A stretch of DNA of 64,000 nucleotides from JAWPMT01 sp965267435 (lineage in GTDB: Bacteria; Bacteroidota; Bacteroidia; Cytophagales; Cyclobacteriaceae): positions 3,162,001 to 3,226,000 of the forward strand of contig OZ253960.1 in the NCBI GenBank assembly GCA_965267435.1, given 5' to 3'. Position numbers and translations under genes: made by a program. Below, in pieces: positions 52,778 to 61,207 of this stretch (position 1 is its first letter; every line of letters begins with the position of its first letter). The notes beneath the pieces are model-generated. The model made no database searches and was not told where the DNA came from. It saw nothing but the letters and a program-made list of their open reading frames with translations.

Positions 52778-53368
52778 ATGGGAGACTGTCAACCATTCGC
52801 CATCATGCGCCTGACGCATGAGTCCATCAGAGCCGGACTCAATGAAACTGAGGAACTGCTAACCAGTGAAGGATCAAGTTTTGAGGATTTGAAAGCCAAG
52901 TACCAGGAAGTGAAACGGGTCATCCAACTGCATGCAAAGCAGGAGGAAGATGTCTTCTACGTGGAGCTGGGCAAAAAGATGGAAGGCGTGACTACCTCCT
53001 TTTCTGAAGAACACCACGAGGAATTTGCCACATTTGATAAGCTGGACAGACTAGCCGAGTCACCGGACGAAGAAGGACGGTCTGACTTCAAACAACTGGT
53101 TGGCGATTGGATTGCCGATCACCGGGAACATTTGGTCCACGAGGAAAAGGGGCTGATGAAATTGCTACCGGAGGCGTTCACTTATGTGGAATCCGTCGGG
53201 GTCGTCCGATCGATCATCGCCCATGACCTTCCCGAATTTGAGGACTTCCAACTGCCGTGGGTATACGCGAGGCTCAATCCAAAACAGCGAGAGGCCTATA
53301 AGGGAATGTTGAAGTTTTGCAGCCCCGAAGGGAAGTTTGATGACTTCCAAAAGGTGTTACCCAACTAG
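52778..53368 (+). CDS. Hemerythrin-like protein
   Basis: 196 residues. Iron-ligand-like residues follow the hemerythrin pattern: H14 (RLTHESIR), H52 and E56 (LHAKQEEDVFY), H79/H80 (EEHHEEF), H115, H118 and H121 (ADHREHLVHEEKG). Proteins like this bind a di-iron centre and help repair Fe-S clusters or handle NO and oxygen. Together with Crp and the rhodanese it forms a probable oxygen, NO or sulfur stress operon. Confidence 0.88.
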   Translation: MGDCQPFAIMRLTHESIRAGLNETEELLTSEGSSFEDLKAKYQEVKRVIQLHAKQEEDVFYVELGKKMEGVTTSFSEEHHEEFATFDKLDRLAESPDEEGRSDFKQLVGDWIADHREHLVHEEKGLMKLLPEAFTYVESVGVVRSIIAHDLPEFEDFQLPWVYARLNPKQREAYKGMLKFCSPEGKFDDFQKVLPN

Positions 53369-53469
53369 ATCGGATGCTTCGTCTCGGCAAAACCTGCTGG
53401 TGAATTCATTAGCCAAAGGACAAACACCAGAGATCAAGTGTACATAGCGGGTTTCGGATGAAGGTCATG

Positions 53470-53502
53470 AGACTTCCGAAGTCTTGGAAACTTCGGAAGT
53501 CT
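53470..53502. repeat. GACTTCCGAAGT palindrome, copy 1
   Basis: A perfect 13-base stem AGACTTCCGAAGT (53470-53482) / ACTTCGGAAGTCT (53490-53502) with loop CTTGGAA. A second, slightly diverged copy lies at 55373-55403. The two flank the convergent nucleoside hydrolase and EEP genes. Confidence 0.8.
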
Positions 53503-53539
53503 TCTATACTGTTAACTTCAGGTCTGAAATGGTCAATCC

Positions 53540-54442
53540 ATGAAGTCATTTGTCCTACTGTTTGCAATTGGGATGATATGTGGCTGCAGCGGCCTTTCGC
53601 CACTACCGCTGATCATCGACGCCGATACGGCCAATGAAGTGGATGACCTCTATGCTTTGGTAAGGGCACTGAAGGCTCCCGAGCTTGATGTGGTTGGTAT
53701 TACCAGTTCCCAATTCCATACTTCCCCGCTGGCCTCAGATACATCGGCGCTAGAGAGTCAGCACCTCAATGAGGCCATCGTCTCACTCATGGGTCGTCAG
53801 GACGTAGTGGTAGCTCCCGGTGCAAACGAACCGATCGCCGAAGGCGCCCCTCGGCCCTCTGCGGCGACGGCATTGATCATCGAGGAGGCTCGTCGATATT
53901 CCGCAGAAAACCCTCTTCATGTGGTGATCCTTGGCTCCTGTACGAACGTCGCCTCTGCCATTCTTCTGGAACCGACCATCGTTCCCAACCTGCATGTCCA
54001 TTACCTGGGTTTCTGGCATGATCCCCGCACCAATACTTATGACAAGAAGGAATTCAACTCCGGTAATGACACCCTGGCCGTGGAAGTGCTCCTCAATACG
54101 CCGAACCTGATGATGGATGTGATGACGGCCACAACGTCGCAACACCTTGTTTTCACGAAAGAGACGGTAGATAGCTACCTGGGCGCCAAAGAGGGAATCG
54201 CCCAACTGCTCGTGGAGCGCTGGGAAACCTTTGACCGATGGTGGACCGACGAGGATCCCGAAAAGCGCGAGTGGATCATGTGGGACGTCGCCATTATCGA
54301 AGCGCTCATCGATCCTCAAAATGCTACGCTACAGCAGATGAGCACACCACCCGAAAACACCTCCCGGTCGATTGGAATCTACACGGCCATCGATGTGCCT
54401 GCGATGAAGGCCTCCTTTTGGGGCGCTGTGGCAGAGGATTGA
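53540..54442 (+). CDS. Nucleoside hydrolase (IUNH family), lipoprotein
   Basis: 300 residues. Lipobox MICGC (about residues 12-16). The calcium-site signature is D27-A-D29-TANEV-D35-D36 (LIIDADTANEVDDLYALVRA), a known variant of the D-x-D-x-x-x-D-D motif. LDVVGITSSQF, VILGSCTNVASAIL and MWDVAIIEALIDP fit the family's later motifs. It cleaves N-ribosidic bonds of nucleosides, here probably in the periplasm for purine or pyrimidine salvage. Convergent with the EEP gene. Confidence 0.9.
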   Translation: MKSFVLLFAIGMICGCSGLSPLPLIIDADTANEVDDLYALVRALKAPELDVVGITSSQFHTSPLASDTSALESQHLNEAIVSLMGRQDVVVAPGANEPIAEGAPRPSAATALIIEEARRYSAENPLHVVILGSCTNVASAILLEPTIVPNLHVHYLGFWHDPRTNTYDKKEFNSGNDTLAVEVLLNTPNLMMDVMTATTSQHLVFTKETVDSYLGAKEGIAQLLVERWETFDRWWTDEDPEKREWIMWDVAIIEALIDPQNATLQQMSTPPENTSRSIGIYTAIDVPAMKASFWGAVAED

Positions 54443-54507
54443 TCGAGGCTAAGAAACATTGAGTGGTAATGAGACTTCCCGTGCGACTAGACTTCGCTGA
54501 CAATTAC

Positions 54508-55296
54508 TTACCTGGACAATTCCAACGTTACTAGGTAAGCGCAGTGGTCCGAGGCATAGCTGTCGCAAATGACTTGGCGATCAATTACTCTCCAGCTACT
54601 GGCCGGCTTGTACATCACATAGTCGATTTTGGCCTGTGGGTCGTCGGAAGGGATGGTAGGTTGGGGGTCGTCCCGGTCATAAGTCGATGTCCATATTTCC
54701 TCAAATAAGTTGATGGTCTTGCTTTCCGGCCGCGCGTTGAGGTCGCCAGCAAGGATGGTGGGGTACTTATTTGCAGCAAATACACGGTTGATCTCGGCAG
54801 CTTGCATTTCCCGACCCTCAGGCCCTTCATGAGCCAGGTGCGTGCCGATAAACGAGATCGTGTCTCCCGAAGGTAGCTCTACCGTCACTTCCAACGCCGC
54901 CCGGGGCTCCTGTCCTTCCACGCAGGGCAGCGGGACATTTCTACTGGCGATAAACGAATAGCGAGAGAGTATGCCCTCACCATACTCTCCCCCGTCGTAG
55001 TACATGGCCCGGCCAAACAGAGACGCCATCTTCGTTCGGTACCCTAGTTCAGTAGCAAGGTCCACTTTGTGCGACCGGTTGACCTTATAGTCGACTTCTT
55101 GAAGGGCAACAAGATCAGGGTCCAGGTCTTGAATGACTTTGGCCACGGCGTCAATATTGAAATCGCCTTTTGTGGTTCTGCCACCCAGGACGTTGAAGGA
55201 TAGCACCTTGATGGTGGGCGCTTCGGTAGATTGGGCCTTACCGCCGAGAGGACCCATAAATAGGGCGGCTAGAAGAACGTGCAGAATAGCTTTCAT
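54508..55296 (-). CDS. Endonuclease/exonuclease/phosphatase-family exported protein
   Basis: 262 residues from the ATG at 55296, which starts the signal peptide (MKAILHVLLAALFMGPLGGK). The frame extends to 55323 but the extra 9 residues are unlikely. EEP motifs are clear: LSFNVLGGR, LVALQEVDYK, FIGTHLAHEGPEG, ILAGDLNARPES, IDYVMYKP and SYASDHCAYLVTLEL. Substrate may be a phosphodiester or phospholipid. Periplasmic. It is bracketed, with the nucleoside hydrolase, by two palindromes. Confidence 0.9.
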   Translation of the reverse strand: MKAILHVLLAALFMGPLGGKAQSTEAPTIKVLSFNVLGGRTTKGDFNIDAVAKVIQDLDPDLVALQEVDYKVNRSHKVDLATELGYRTKMASLFGRAMYYDGGEYGEGILSRYSFIASRNVPLPCVEGQEPRAALEVTVELPSGDTISFIGTHLAHEGPEGREMQAAEINRVFAANKYPTILAGDLNARPESKTINLFEEIWTSTYDRDDPQPTIPSDDPQAKIDYVMYKPASSWRVIDRQVICDSYASDHCAYLVTLELSR

Positions 55297-55372
55297 ATGG
55301 GAGGGTGATAGTTGAGTTCGCAAGGTCTAAGACTCCCGGTGAATTTGCAATAGATAGATGTTATTCTGTTTG

Positions 55373-55403
55373 GACTCCCGAAGTTCTGGAAACTTCGGAA
55401 GTC
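55373..55403. repeat. GACTTCCGAAGT palindrome, copy 2
   Basis: GACTCCCGAAGT (55373-55384) / ACTTCGGAAGTC (55392-55403), one mismatch, loop TCTGGAA. Same sequence as at 53470 with small changes. Confidence 0.75.
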
Positions 55404-55482
55404 TTACAGCCCTTTCTATGTCATCTATCCTACTTCGTCTAACTTAAAGCCTCCTACTTGTCTTTTGAATCACACGCAAACA

Positions 55483-56541
55483 ATGAAAAAATACAAATAC
55501 GAACCACTCCTGGAATTGGTCGATCTGGTATGCAGGAAGGCTGGTTTTCCTGAAGATCGCGCAAGGATCAATGCAGAGACCCTGATTGAGGCGGATCTCA
55601 TGGGGCATACAACGCATGGGCTTGGACTACTTGACCCATATCTCAAAGACGCCGAAAAGGGTGGCATGAAAATGAGTGGAGATCCCATCGTGGTCAAGGA
55701 CAGTGGAGCAAGCGTTACATGGGATGGCCAATATATGTCTGGAACGTGGCTCGTGCGGGAAGCTATGGAATTGGCTTTCGACCGGGTGAAAGAACAACCA
55801 GTGGTTTCGGTAGCGATCAGTAGGAGTCATCACATTGCCTGCCTGGCGGCCTATCCGGAGATTGCCACTGACAAGGGGCTGATGATGTTGCTCTCCTGCT
55901 CGGATCCTATGAATGCGACCGTCGCCCCCTTTGGAGGTAAAACGGGAGTGTACAGCCCCAATCCCCTAGCCGTTGGCATCCCCACCGAATCATCACCCAT
56001 CATTATGGACATCAGTATGTCTTCGACAGCGAATGGTTTGGTCAATAAAAAGAAAGCAGAGGGTGCCCGATTGCCGCAGAAGTGGTTACTCGGTTCAGAC
56101 GGCGTGCCTACCGATGACCCTAATACCTTTTTTGAGTCTCCGCCATCCACCATATTACCCCTTGGAGGATTGGAGACAGGCTACAAAGGTTTCGCCTTGG
56201 GCTTACTGATCGATATTCTTACTTCCGGGCTCGCTGGTCACGGAAGAGCTGATCACCCAACTAGCTGGGGGGCGAGTGTGTTCTTGCAGATCATCGACCC
56301 GGAGGGATTTGGAGGCCTCGCTAATTTTCAGAAGCAGTCACAGCACCTTGTAGATGCCTGTCTCGCCAATGAACCTCACGATAAAGAGAGGCCAGTGAGA
56401 ATTCCCGGTAGCCGGGCTTTGCAGTTGAAGGACAAGCATAAGAAGGAAGGTCTCCCTCTAGGTGACGGCATTGTGGATGCACTCATCAAATGGTCTGATA
56501 CGTATGGGATTGACTCCGGTAAGTATTTATTGGAAGGATAA
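55483..56541 (+). CDS. Malate/L-lactate dehydrogenase (Ldh-family) oxidoreductase
   Basis: 352 residues from ATG 55483; a TTG 18 bases upstream is the alternative. Family signatures: HTTHGLGLLDPYLKDAEKGG, SRSHHIACLAAYPEIATDKG, PNPLAVGIPTESSPIIMDIS and LGGLETGYKGFALGLLIDIL. These are NAD(P)-dependent 2-hydroxyacid dehydrogenases of the YbiC/YlbC/malate family. Cytosolic. Substrate not determined. Convergent with the DUF1080 gene. Confidence 0.92.
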   Translation: MKKYKYEPLLELVDLVCRKAGFPEDRARINAETLIEADLMGHTTHGLGLLDPYLKDAEKGGMKMSGDPIVVKDSGASVTWDGQYMSGTWLVREAMELAFDRVKEQPVVSVAISRSHHIACLAAYPEIATDKGLMMLLSCSDPMNATVAPFGGKTGVYSPNPLAVGIPTESSPIIMDISMSSTANGLVNKKKAEGARLPQKWLLGSDGVPTDDPNTFFESPPSTILPLGGLETGYKGFALGLLIDILTSGLAGHGRADHPTSWGASVFLQIIDPEGFGGLANFQKQSQHLVDACLANEPHDKERPVRIPGSRALQLKDKHKKEGLPLGDGIVDALIKWSDTYGIDSGKYLLEG

Positions 56542-56605
56542 GACCAGCTAATAAAGAAACCCTGTGGCACATAGGCCACAAAACAGAACTCTCTCGTTTG
56601 GTGCC

Positions 56606-56746
56606 GTGTAAAAAGCCAACATCGGACGTCATCCAGAGCCTGCCTGCCGGAAGGCAGGCGAAACGAAGGATCTTTATATTCTGATTATCAGCACATAACA
56701 TCGTTTGAGATTCTTCCCTTCGGTCTGAATGACTGGCTTTTTACAC
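56606..56746. repeat. MITE-like element with 13-base inverted ends
   Basis: Perfect terminal inverted repeats GTGTAAAAAGCCA (56606-56618) and TGGCTTTTTACAC (56734-56746). Each arm also carries a GTCATYCAGA...GGATCT-type core (left: GTCATCCAGAGCC then CGAAGGATCT; right, inverted: GTCATTCAGACCGAAGGG). An inner hairpin GCCTGCC-GGAA-GGCAGGC is at about 56641-56660. No transposase. It lies between convergent genes. Confidence 0.7.
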
Positions 56747-56783
56747 AGCCCCTAGAAGATGATGACTCCTGCCGATCGAGGTC

Positions 56784-57470
56784 TTACTGGTTGAGCTCCC
56801 GAATTTTCATGTTGCGGAAGGCCACACGTCCGCCCCAATCCTGTAGGGCAATACGGCCTGTCCGTGCCTTACCGAAGTCTGGCCCCCCATGGCCTTTATC
56901 GGCGATGAGTGCCTGCCATTCCGGCCCATTCACGGGGAAGCGTAGCACCTCCACATCATTGAAGCGGAGGAAGCCGACATTGTTGGCATGATCCACATGG
57001 AGGAAATAGTGGTTCCACTCGTTGGCGGGTTTGCTCACGATGGATGAGGGGGCCATAAGGTTATACAGCGATCCGGCGCGGTTGATGTCTCCCCGTTGTT
57101 CAATGTATTCTGTGTAGCCATCATCGAGGATCTGTATTTCTGCTCCTCTGTTATCGTTGAACTCAAGTTCCTCGTTTCCCTGCACGGCCCAGAAGAGTCC
57201 GGAGTTGCCATGTTCTGAAATCATCCATTCCATCGAAAGTTCAAAGCTTGTGTACTCTTTGTCTGTTACGAGGTTCGAGTTGCGCGCTACTGTACGCTGG
57301 CCTGGATCAAAGGCGATCACTCCCTGATCGACGTACCATCCATTGTAGCCCTCTTCGATGCCGTAGGCATGCCAGCCGTCCAGGTTCTCACCATTAAAGA
57401 GGTCCTGCCAGCCGTCGTCAGAACAACCAGCGAATAGGAGCGCGGCACAAATGGGCAGTAGTTTCTTCAT
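56784..57470 (-). CDS. DUF1080 (3-keto-disaccharide hydrolase-like) lipoprotein
   Basis: 228 residues. Lipobox LLFAGC (C16). DUF1080 motifs: WQDLFNGENLDGWHAYG, GNSGLFWAVQGNEELEFN, GAEIQILDDGYTEY, SKPANEWNHYFLHVDHANN, GFLRFNDVEVLRF and GRIALQDWGGRVAFRNMKIR. The concanavalin-type domain binds or cleaves modified disaccharides; some members are 3-keto-glucoside hydrolases, acting with Gfo/Idh-type oxidoreductases such as those elsewhere in this window. Monocistronic here. Confidence 0.9.
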   Translation of the reverse strand: MKKLLPICAALLFAGCSDDGWQDLFNGENLDGWHAYGIEEGYNGWYVDQGVIAFDPGQRTVARNSNLVTDKEYTSFELSMEWMISEHGNSGLFWAVQGNEELEFNDNRGAEIQILDDGYTEYIEQRGDINRAGSLYNLMAPSSIVSKPANEWNHYFLHVDHANNVGFLRFNDVEVLRFPVNGPEWQALIADKGHGGPDFGKARTGRIALQDWGGRVAFRNMKIRELNQ

Positions 57471-58004
57471 CTCAAAAAATTTGGATGGGTAATATAACGA
57501 TTCACATTGCAGTCAGGCCATTCGACCTGACTGATTTGCCTCTGAGGTGCAGTGACGGGAAGCTGGCTTCATCACAATTGTGCAGAACCGGCGTCGAGCA
57601 GATCCCGGTATTCGATGCCAGGCGCCCAAATCTTAATGGATTACCGATCGAAACCGGGATGACGCCCAGGGATTTGCCCAATGCCCGTGGGGAGTGAAGG
57701 CTCAACAACCCTCTTCGGCACCTCCCTATCCTTGGCCCTTCCTGCCATTGGTTCTCCTTCCAAATTGAGTGTCCTGATCCACCCCTCAGTGGGATAGCAA
57801 GCCAACGCCATTCGGTCCTCACTTGTTCCTGGCGCGTGCCAAGAAGGTATTGGTCAGAACTAGCATCTTCAGGAGAATTATTATACTAAGGGGGAAATAA
57901 GGCCCGTACGGTTCCTCCAAACTCAGTCGTGCCACTATTCAGATCAAAGCCAGTATCTTTCTCAAGTCCTTAGAGCCACTGACCCATAGCAAGTGGTGTC
58001 TTTT
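57471..58004. other. Intergenic region with unsupported frames
   Basis: Several 60-110-codon frames run through 57485-57822 on both strands, but none shows a domain, signal peptide or membrane segment. The DNA looks like a decayed or repeat-derived block rather than a gene. No clear hairpin marks its ends. Confidence 0.45.
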
Positions 58005-58124
58005 CTCGGAAGACCTTGTTTGGAGGTAGATTTTTTGGTGGTCCGCCACCGCGGCTACTTTTTCATCGATGGAAAAAACGGTCCGCCGCCGCGGTAGGAG
58101 CCCCCGTGGCTTGAGCGGTGGAAA
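58005..58124 (-). repeat. GC-rich hairpin repeat, copy C
   Basis: Reverse-complement form of the repeat seen at 601 and 12979. On the minus strand it reads ...CCACCGCTCAAGCCACGGGG, GCGGCGGCGGACCG, then AGCCGCGGTGGCGGACCACC, AAAAAATCTACCTCC, CAAGGTCTTCCGAGAA. It sits 62 bases downstream of the TonB receptor stop and in the same orientation as that gene. Confidence 0.75.
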
Positions 58125-58186
58125 ATGATCCATTATCAACCTCATGGACCAAGAGCAAAATACGCTCGGGAAGCCGGAGTCCTATG

Positions 58187-60868
58187 TCATATCTCATATT
58201 TCAAAGTCAATAGGAAGTACCTCGGCAACACGAAATAGGCGTAGTCGCTGACGAGGCTGTCGCTGAAGCCATTGCGGCGGATGGCCTTGGTATCGGTCAG
58301 GTTCGTACCGCTCAGTAGCCACTGCCAGGGGCTGTCTTTCTTCTGAAATGCCAGGGTGGCGTCCAGCAGTTCGTAGGTGTTGACAGCATCGAGGTTGCGG
58401 TCGACGTAGCGGTTGCGGTTGTACTCCACGTCCAATCGAAGTGAAGGTAGGATTTTGATGCCCACCTCAGCATTGGGGTTGCTGTTGACGAACGTATTGC
58501 TCGTGAAGTCACTCTGGTAGTCACTGTACTCGTGGATGTATCCGATGTCCAGCGTGAGGACCTTGAAGAGCTTCGTCTCCACAGAGCCACTGTAGCGCTG
58601 TGTCCAGGTGTTGTTGCGGTTTTGCTCCCCGCTGATGACGTTGCCAATGGAGTTGTACATCAAGGTGGCACCGGCGGTCGCCCTCCACGTCTCGAATGTC
58701 TTGGTGAACTGTCCCGTCATGTTGAAGAACTCGTTCGCACCCTGCAGGTTGAGGGGCGTCGTGAGTCGCTGCAATCCCTCGTACGCCAACTCCTGACTCA
58801 GGTCGCGGATGCGTCGCTGGTAGTTGGCAAACGCAAAGAGGTTGATGTGGCTGAACATGCTGAAGTTGGTATAGCTCAAGTCGATGTTGTGACTCAGGCT
58901 GTTCTCGAGGCCCGATGCACCGCGGATCAGGTTATTGTAGTTGAGGACGCGCAATCCTAGCGCCGCCTGCTCCACGTCGAAGAAATTGACCTGCTGTCGG
59001 TACTGGAATCGGATGGTCTGAGCGCTGTTGAGGTCGTAACTCGCCGTGACCATCGGCAACGCCTGGAAGAATCCCGTATTCTCGGTCAGGCCTCTCTGCT
59101 CCTCCCGGACATCGAAGCGATGCAGGTTCACCCCCGGCTCGATCTCAAAGTCCCCCAGCTTGGACCGAAAGCTGATGCCGCCGTAGGTGTCGAGCAGGCG
59201 GAAGCCCATGTCGTTGGTGTAAGCCGCATCATCGAGGTCTGTGTTGCCTTCCTGGAGGATGGCGCTGTTCATCCGTTGGTGGGCAAAGCTGTTGCCTGCC
59301 GAGAAATTGATATGGTTGGTCTTGTTGAGGATGTAGTACCAGTTGAAGACCGACTCCTGCTGGTGGCTCTTCACTCGCTCCGATTGACCGAAGGTCAGGA
59401 TCTCGGCAGGTACCAGTGGTAGCAATCCCGAAAACAGATCTGCATCCGAGGCGATGGACAGCAGCGGGTCCTGATCGCTGTACTGGTAGGAAGTCTCCAG
59501 CGACAGCACGTTGCGCTCGCCAAGGGAGTAATAAGCCCTCAAGTCCTGGGAGAGTTGCAAGGGGGTCTGATCGCTCAGAGAGTTGATGCGGTTGACCTCA
59601 CCAAAGAGATTGGACAGCCGACGACTATCAGCTTCCAGCATCGAGCCTTTGGCGAAGGATTGCGCACTCAGGAAAAGCGCATCACTGGGATTGTAGACGG
59701 CCTTGAACTTCGCAATACCCGACAGGTTGAGCTGGTCCTCCTGATTGGCCACGGATTCCTGGTTCTCTTCTTCCGTATTGATGTAGGTCCTTTCACTTCG
59801 GGTGACGATGCGGTTGTCGTTGCGATTGCCGATGAGAAACCCCGAGAGCCGCCATTTGTTAGAAGGGTGGTGGTCAAAATTGAAGGCACCCACAGCGGTA
59901 TTGAGTCTGCTGGCATTATTGGCTTGCATGCCGAGCGAACCAAACTGATCCGACGACACATTGAAGCTCGCCCCGGATCGCGTGCCCAGTCCGCCAAACC
60001 CGCCATTGAAGCGGAACATGTCTCGGGCGGTGAAGGCTTGCCTGCCCACGTTGTTGGCATCGCCGATGAAGTTGAGCGTGGTCTTCGGGTTGAAGTAAAA
60101 GAGGTTGGCATGCCCGAAGTACCGATCCTCAGGACCTGCGCCCCCTTCCACGTCACCAAACAGGAGGTTCTTCTTGTCATCCTCCAGCTGGATGTTCAGC
60201 GCCAGGCGATCCTCATTATCGCCGATGCCCGCCATAGGCGAGATCTCGTTGAAGTTGCGCAGCAGCTGCACCTTGTTTACGGCATCGGCGGGGATGTTCT
60301 GCGTGGCCATCTTGGTATCTCCCTCGAAAAACTCCTTGCCCTCGACGAGCACCTTCTCCACGCGTTTACCCTGCACGCGCACCTCACCGTTTTCATCCAC
60401 CTCAAAGCCTGGTATCGCTTCGAGCACATCCTCCAGCTTGCGTTCATCGCCTTTGGTGAAGGCATCGGCCTTGTAGCTGATCGTATCGCCCGAGATGGTC
60501 ACTGGAAACTCCTCCACGACCTCTATCGCGCCCAGTTGGGTGGTGGACGTCCTCATCGATACGGGGAAGGGGTCGTCGATATTCTCCACCGCCTCGATCG
60601 TCTGCTCATAGGGCTCAAACCCCATAAACGACACCTTGAGCTGGTAGGTCTTGCCCTCTTCCAGCTTGAGGATAAATCGGCCCAGGTGATCCGTCACGCC
60701 AAAGGACGCCACGTCTCCCGTCTCCGGCGCGATGGCATACGCATTGGCCAGCTCCACCGGCGCCTCGAGACTGTCGGACACGATGCCCATGAAACGGATG
60801 GTTTGGGAAGTAGCGGGGAGACAAGCCCCCCACATGATTCCCAGGATGAAAACAAGTCTGAATTTCAT
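58187..60868 (-). CDS. TonB-dependent outer-membrane receptor with carboxypeptidase-regulatory domain
   Basis: 893 residues with a signal peptide (LVFILGIMWGACLPATSQ). A carboxypeptidase-D regulatory-like domain (about 25-105; FGVTDHLGRFILKLEEGKTY and LKVSFMGFEPYEQ), a plug (about 120-215; ISYKADAFTKGDERKLEDVL, EAIPGFEVDENGEVRVQGKR, VLVEGKEFFEGDTKM), then an outer-membrane beta-barrel with alternating Tyr/Phe strands to the C-terminus. No SusD partner is adjacent. It is likely to import a peptide, siderophore or glycan. The GLPGLI gene upstream shares its strand (339-base gap). Confidence 0.9.
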   Translation of the reverse strand: MKFRLVFILGIMWGACLPATSQTIRFMGIVSDSLEAPVELANAYAIAPETGDVASFGVTDHLGRFILKLEEGKTYQLKVSFMGFEPYEQTIEAVENIDDPFPVSMRTSTTQLGAIEVVEEFPVTISGDTISYKADAFTKGDERKLEDVLEAIPGFEVDENGEVRVQGKRVEKVLVEGKEFFEGDTKMATQNIPADAVNKVQLLRNFNEISPMAGIGDNEDRLALNIQLEDDKKNLLFGDVEGGAGPEDRYFGHANLFYFNPKTTLNFIGDANNVGRQAFTARDMFRFNGGFGGLGTRSGASFNVSSDQFGSLGMQANNASRLNTAVGAFNFDHHPSNKWRLSGFLIGNRNDNRIVTRSERTYINTEEENQESVANQEDQLNLSGIAKFKAVYNPSDALFLSAQSFAKGSMLEADSRRLSNLFGEVNRINSLSDQTPLQLSQDLRAYYSLGERNVLSLETSYQYSDQDPLLSIASDADLFSGLLPLVPAEILTFGQSERVKSHQQESVFNWYYILNKTNHINFSAGNSFAHQRMNSAILQEGNTDLDDAAYTNDMGFRLLDTYGGISFRSKLGDFEIEPGVNLHRFDVREEQRGLTENTGFFQALPMVTASYDLNSAQTIRFQYRQQVNFFDVEQAALGLRVLNYNNLIRGASGLENSLSHNIDLSYTNFSMFSHINLFAFANYQRRIRDLSQELAYEGLQRLTTPLNLQGANEFFNMTGQFTKTFETWRATAGATLMYNSIGNVISGEQNRNNTWTQRYSGSVETKLFKVLTLDIGYIHEYSDYQSDFTSNTFVNSNPNAEVGIKILPSLRLDVEYNRNRYVDRNLDAVNTYELLDATLAFQKKDSPWQWLLSGTNLTDTKAIRRNGFSDSLVSDYAYFVLPRYFLLTLKYEI

Positions 60869-60943
60869 GTTTTGATTGTTAGTTGGCAGGTTAGCCGATG
60901 TCTATTTTGAGATGTTTTGGGGCGCCCCTCCCGCGAGCCGTTG

Positions 60944-60971
60944 CGCCATACCGGCGCGGGCGGGTATGGCG
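60944..60971 (-). repeat. Hairpin upstream of the TonB receptor gene
   Basis: 9-base stem CGCCATACC (60944-60952) / GGTATGGCG (60963-60971), with a G/C-rich loop. Near it is the palindrome GGGGCGCCCC (60919-60928). In the leader region of the receptor gene, so a role in transcript control is possible. Confidence 0.5.
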
Positions 60972-61050
60972 TGGCCGACCAGGCGCCTCGCCCAGGAGCT
61001 AGATTTTAATTTGTCCCGAATTCATTACTAGCGAGCAACATGTTGTGGGA

Positions 61051-61179
61051 CCACCCTCAAAAGCAAATTCATTTTGACGAAGGAAAAATCTATTGATGTT
61101 GCTAGTCGAATCGCTGATCTAAGTCAATAGATCCCTCCTACGTCGGGATGACATTTAGGTGAATTGCTTTTGAGAGTGG
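61051..61179. repeat. MITE-like element with about 20-base inverted ends
   Basis: Left end CCACCCTCAAAAGCAAATTC (61051-61070) and right end TGAATTGCTTTTGAGAGTGG (61160-61179) form an inverted repeat with one bulge and one mismatch. A second inner pairing brings TTGACGAAGG, AAAATCTATTGATG against TCAATAGATCCCTCC, TACGTC; the right part is an inverted GTCATCCCGACGTAGGAGGG-ATCT core. The whole 129 bases can fold as one long hairpin. It lies between the GLPGLI and TonB receptor genes. No transposase. Confidence 0.7.
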
Positions 61180-61207
61180 ACAGGGGTATGGCAGGCCACT
61201 TAGTACG

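Noticed and set aside
59555..60910. A 451-codon plus-strand frame antisense to the TonB receptor gene
   Set aside because: It has no recognisable domain or signal and lies wholly over a well-supported receptor with clear plug and barrel features; it is a shadow frame of GC-rich codons.
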